Program-made: the position numbers and the translations under genes
Assembly (NCBI GenBank): GCA_947457745.1
Contig: CANGWT010000112.1
Span: forward strand, 1 to 6,088
Length of the DNA stretch: 6,088 bases
Source of the DNA: Burkholderiaceae bacterium
GTDB lineage: Bacteria; Pseudomonadota; Gammaproteobacteria; Burkholderiales; Burkholderiaceae
Direction: 5' to 3'
Shown: positions 5,348-6,088 of the stretch, in pieces
Position numbering within the stretch: position 1 is the stretch's first letter
Layout: every line of letters begins with the position of its first letter
Notes under the pieces: model-generated
What the model was told of the DNA's origin: nothing
Databases searched by the model: none
What the model saw: only the letters and a program-made list of their open reading frames with translations

Positions 5348-6088
5348 ATGAGTCAATACGTAGCCGTTATCGGCACCGGCACCATGGCCGCAGGAATTGC
5401 AGCAGGCTTCATCTCTCACAGCATCCCTGTTGCGATACTGGGAAGAAGTAAGGAGAAGTCCAGTGACTGCCTAAGGAAAGCCATTCAGCTAGCCTTCAAT
5501 ATTGGTCTGCACGGTAAAAATATTTCGCTTGATGCTGCTGCCATCGAGGCGGTTCAAGTGAGCGCCACCATGGAAAGCTGGGAAGCATGGGGTGAATGCT
5601 CCTGGGTGATTGAAACCGTTGCCGAAAATCTGGAATTAAAGAAACAAATTTTTGCCTACCTTGACGACAAAGTCCCGGCCGATATCCCGATCGGTAGCAA
5701 TAGCTCCGGCTTTCCAATCACCAAAATCTCTGCTGACCTGAAAACTGCTAATAGAATGATGGGAGCCCATTACTTTATGCCGGCGGAAGTCGTTCCATTG
5801 GTTGAGATTGTGATGGGGGAAAAAACGGATCCCGCTTTTTCTGAAAGAGCATGTCAGATTTATAAAGCGATCGACAAAAAACCAGTGTTAGTGAAAAAAG
5901 ATATTCCTGGATTTTTAGCTAATCGCATTCAACATGCGCTGATGCGTGAAGCGCTATCTCTTGTACAAGAAGGTATTGCCAGTCCAGAGGACATTGATGA
6001 TGCAGTGCGCTATAGCTTTGGTTTTCGCTATGCCGCTGTTGGGCCCATGACCCAAAAAGAAATCTCAGGATGGGATGGGATGGCTAAT
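5348..6088 (+). CDS. 3-hydroxyacyl-CoA dehydrogenase family oxidoreductase, lambda-crystallin/L-gulonate dehydrogenase-like (partial, C-terminus off window)
   Basis: The frame is open from the ATG at 5348 for 247 codons to the right edge, so the end is missing. The N-terminal Rossmann fold carries VIGTGTMAAGIA (7-18), a GxGxxxxG nucleotide-binding loop. The next strand ends ILGRS (30-34) rather than in an acidic residue. The catalytic set of the family is present: a serine in GSNSSGFPIT (119 or 120), His141 (GAHYFMPAEVVPLVEI), Glu153 twelve residues later, and Asn192 (GFLANRIQHALMREA). The stretch EGIASPEDIDDAVRYSFGFRYAAVGP strongly recalls lambda-crystallin/L-gulonate 3-dehydrogenase and carnitine-dehydrogenase-like members, so the substrate may be a free hydroxy acid rather than an acyl-CoA. 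It would be cytoplasmic. It is divergent from the lactonase operon and shares its control region, which supports a role in the same pathway. An AAGATGAA purine stretch precedes the start. The family is confident; the reaction is inferred. Confidence 0.88.
   Translation, partial: MSQYVAVIGTGTMAAGIAAGFISHSIPVAILGRSKEKSSDCLRKAIQLAFNIGLHGKNISLDAAAIEAVQVSATMESWEAWGECSWVIETVAENLELKKQIFAYLDDKVPADIPIGSNSSGFPITKISADLKTANRMMGAHYFMPAEVVPLVEIVMGEKTDPAFSERACQIYKAIDKKPVLVKKDIPGFLANRIQHALMREALSLVQEGIASPEDIDDAVRYSFGFRYAAVGPMTQKEISGWDGMAN

Noticed and set aside
5496..5717. Minus-strand frame of 73 codons inside the 3HCDH-family gene
   Set aside because: It is fully contained in a well-supported gene on the other strand, and its product is arginine-, serine- and proline-rich without recognisable motifs.

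Overview
The window reads as mid-GC (by eye, mid-40s percent) chromosomal DNA from a beta-proteobacterium. The main clues are a Bug/TctC periplasmic binding protein, a membrane-anchored TAXI-type TRAP binding protein, a YhhW-like pirin and compact gene packing. The overall flavour suggests Burkholderiales, possibly a low-GC freshwater lineage such as Polynucleobacter. That placement is inference from gene families and composition only.

Layout. Bases 1-656 hold the N-terminal two thirds or so of a TAXI-family TRAP transporter binding subunit on the minus strand, running off the left edge. It is divergent from a complete pirin (729-1430, plus), which ends against an intrinsic terminator (1431-1461) oriented for the minus strand. 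From there to 5209 runs a tight four-gene minus-strand operon. In transcription order it is an SMP-30/gluconolactonase-like lactonase (5209-4277), a GntR/HutC-type regulator with a UTRA domain (4290-3541, overlapping the lactonase by 14 bases), an Ldh2/malate-lactate dehydrogenase family oxidoreductase (3525-2476) and a Bug/TctC solute-binding protein (2455-1484). Divergent from it, across a 138-base AT-rich intergenic region, is a 3-hydroxyacyl-CoA-dehydrogenase-family oxidoreductase resembling the lambda-crystallin/L-gulonate dehydrogenase branch (5348 to the right edge).

How the genes may work together. The operon and its divergent partner look like a small regulated catabolic unit for an organic acid or sugar acid. 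In this reading the Bug protein captures a carboxylate in the periplasm, the SMP-30 enzyme opens a lactone, and the two dehydrogenases carry out NAD(P)-linked steps on hydroxy or keto acids. The UTRA-domain GntR protein would sense a pathway metabolite. The actual substrate cannot be read from the sequence.

The most notable non-coding signal is a 17-base element, matching at 15 of 17 positions, present once in front of each divergent gene in mirrored orientation (5228-5244 and 5322-5338). Between them lies a 7-base dyad (5258-5278), inside a plausible promoter. Together they are good candidates for the regulator's operators. No RNA genes, insertion sequences, CRISPR arrays or prophage genes were seen, and no stretch over 300 bases lacks a gene.
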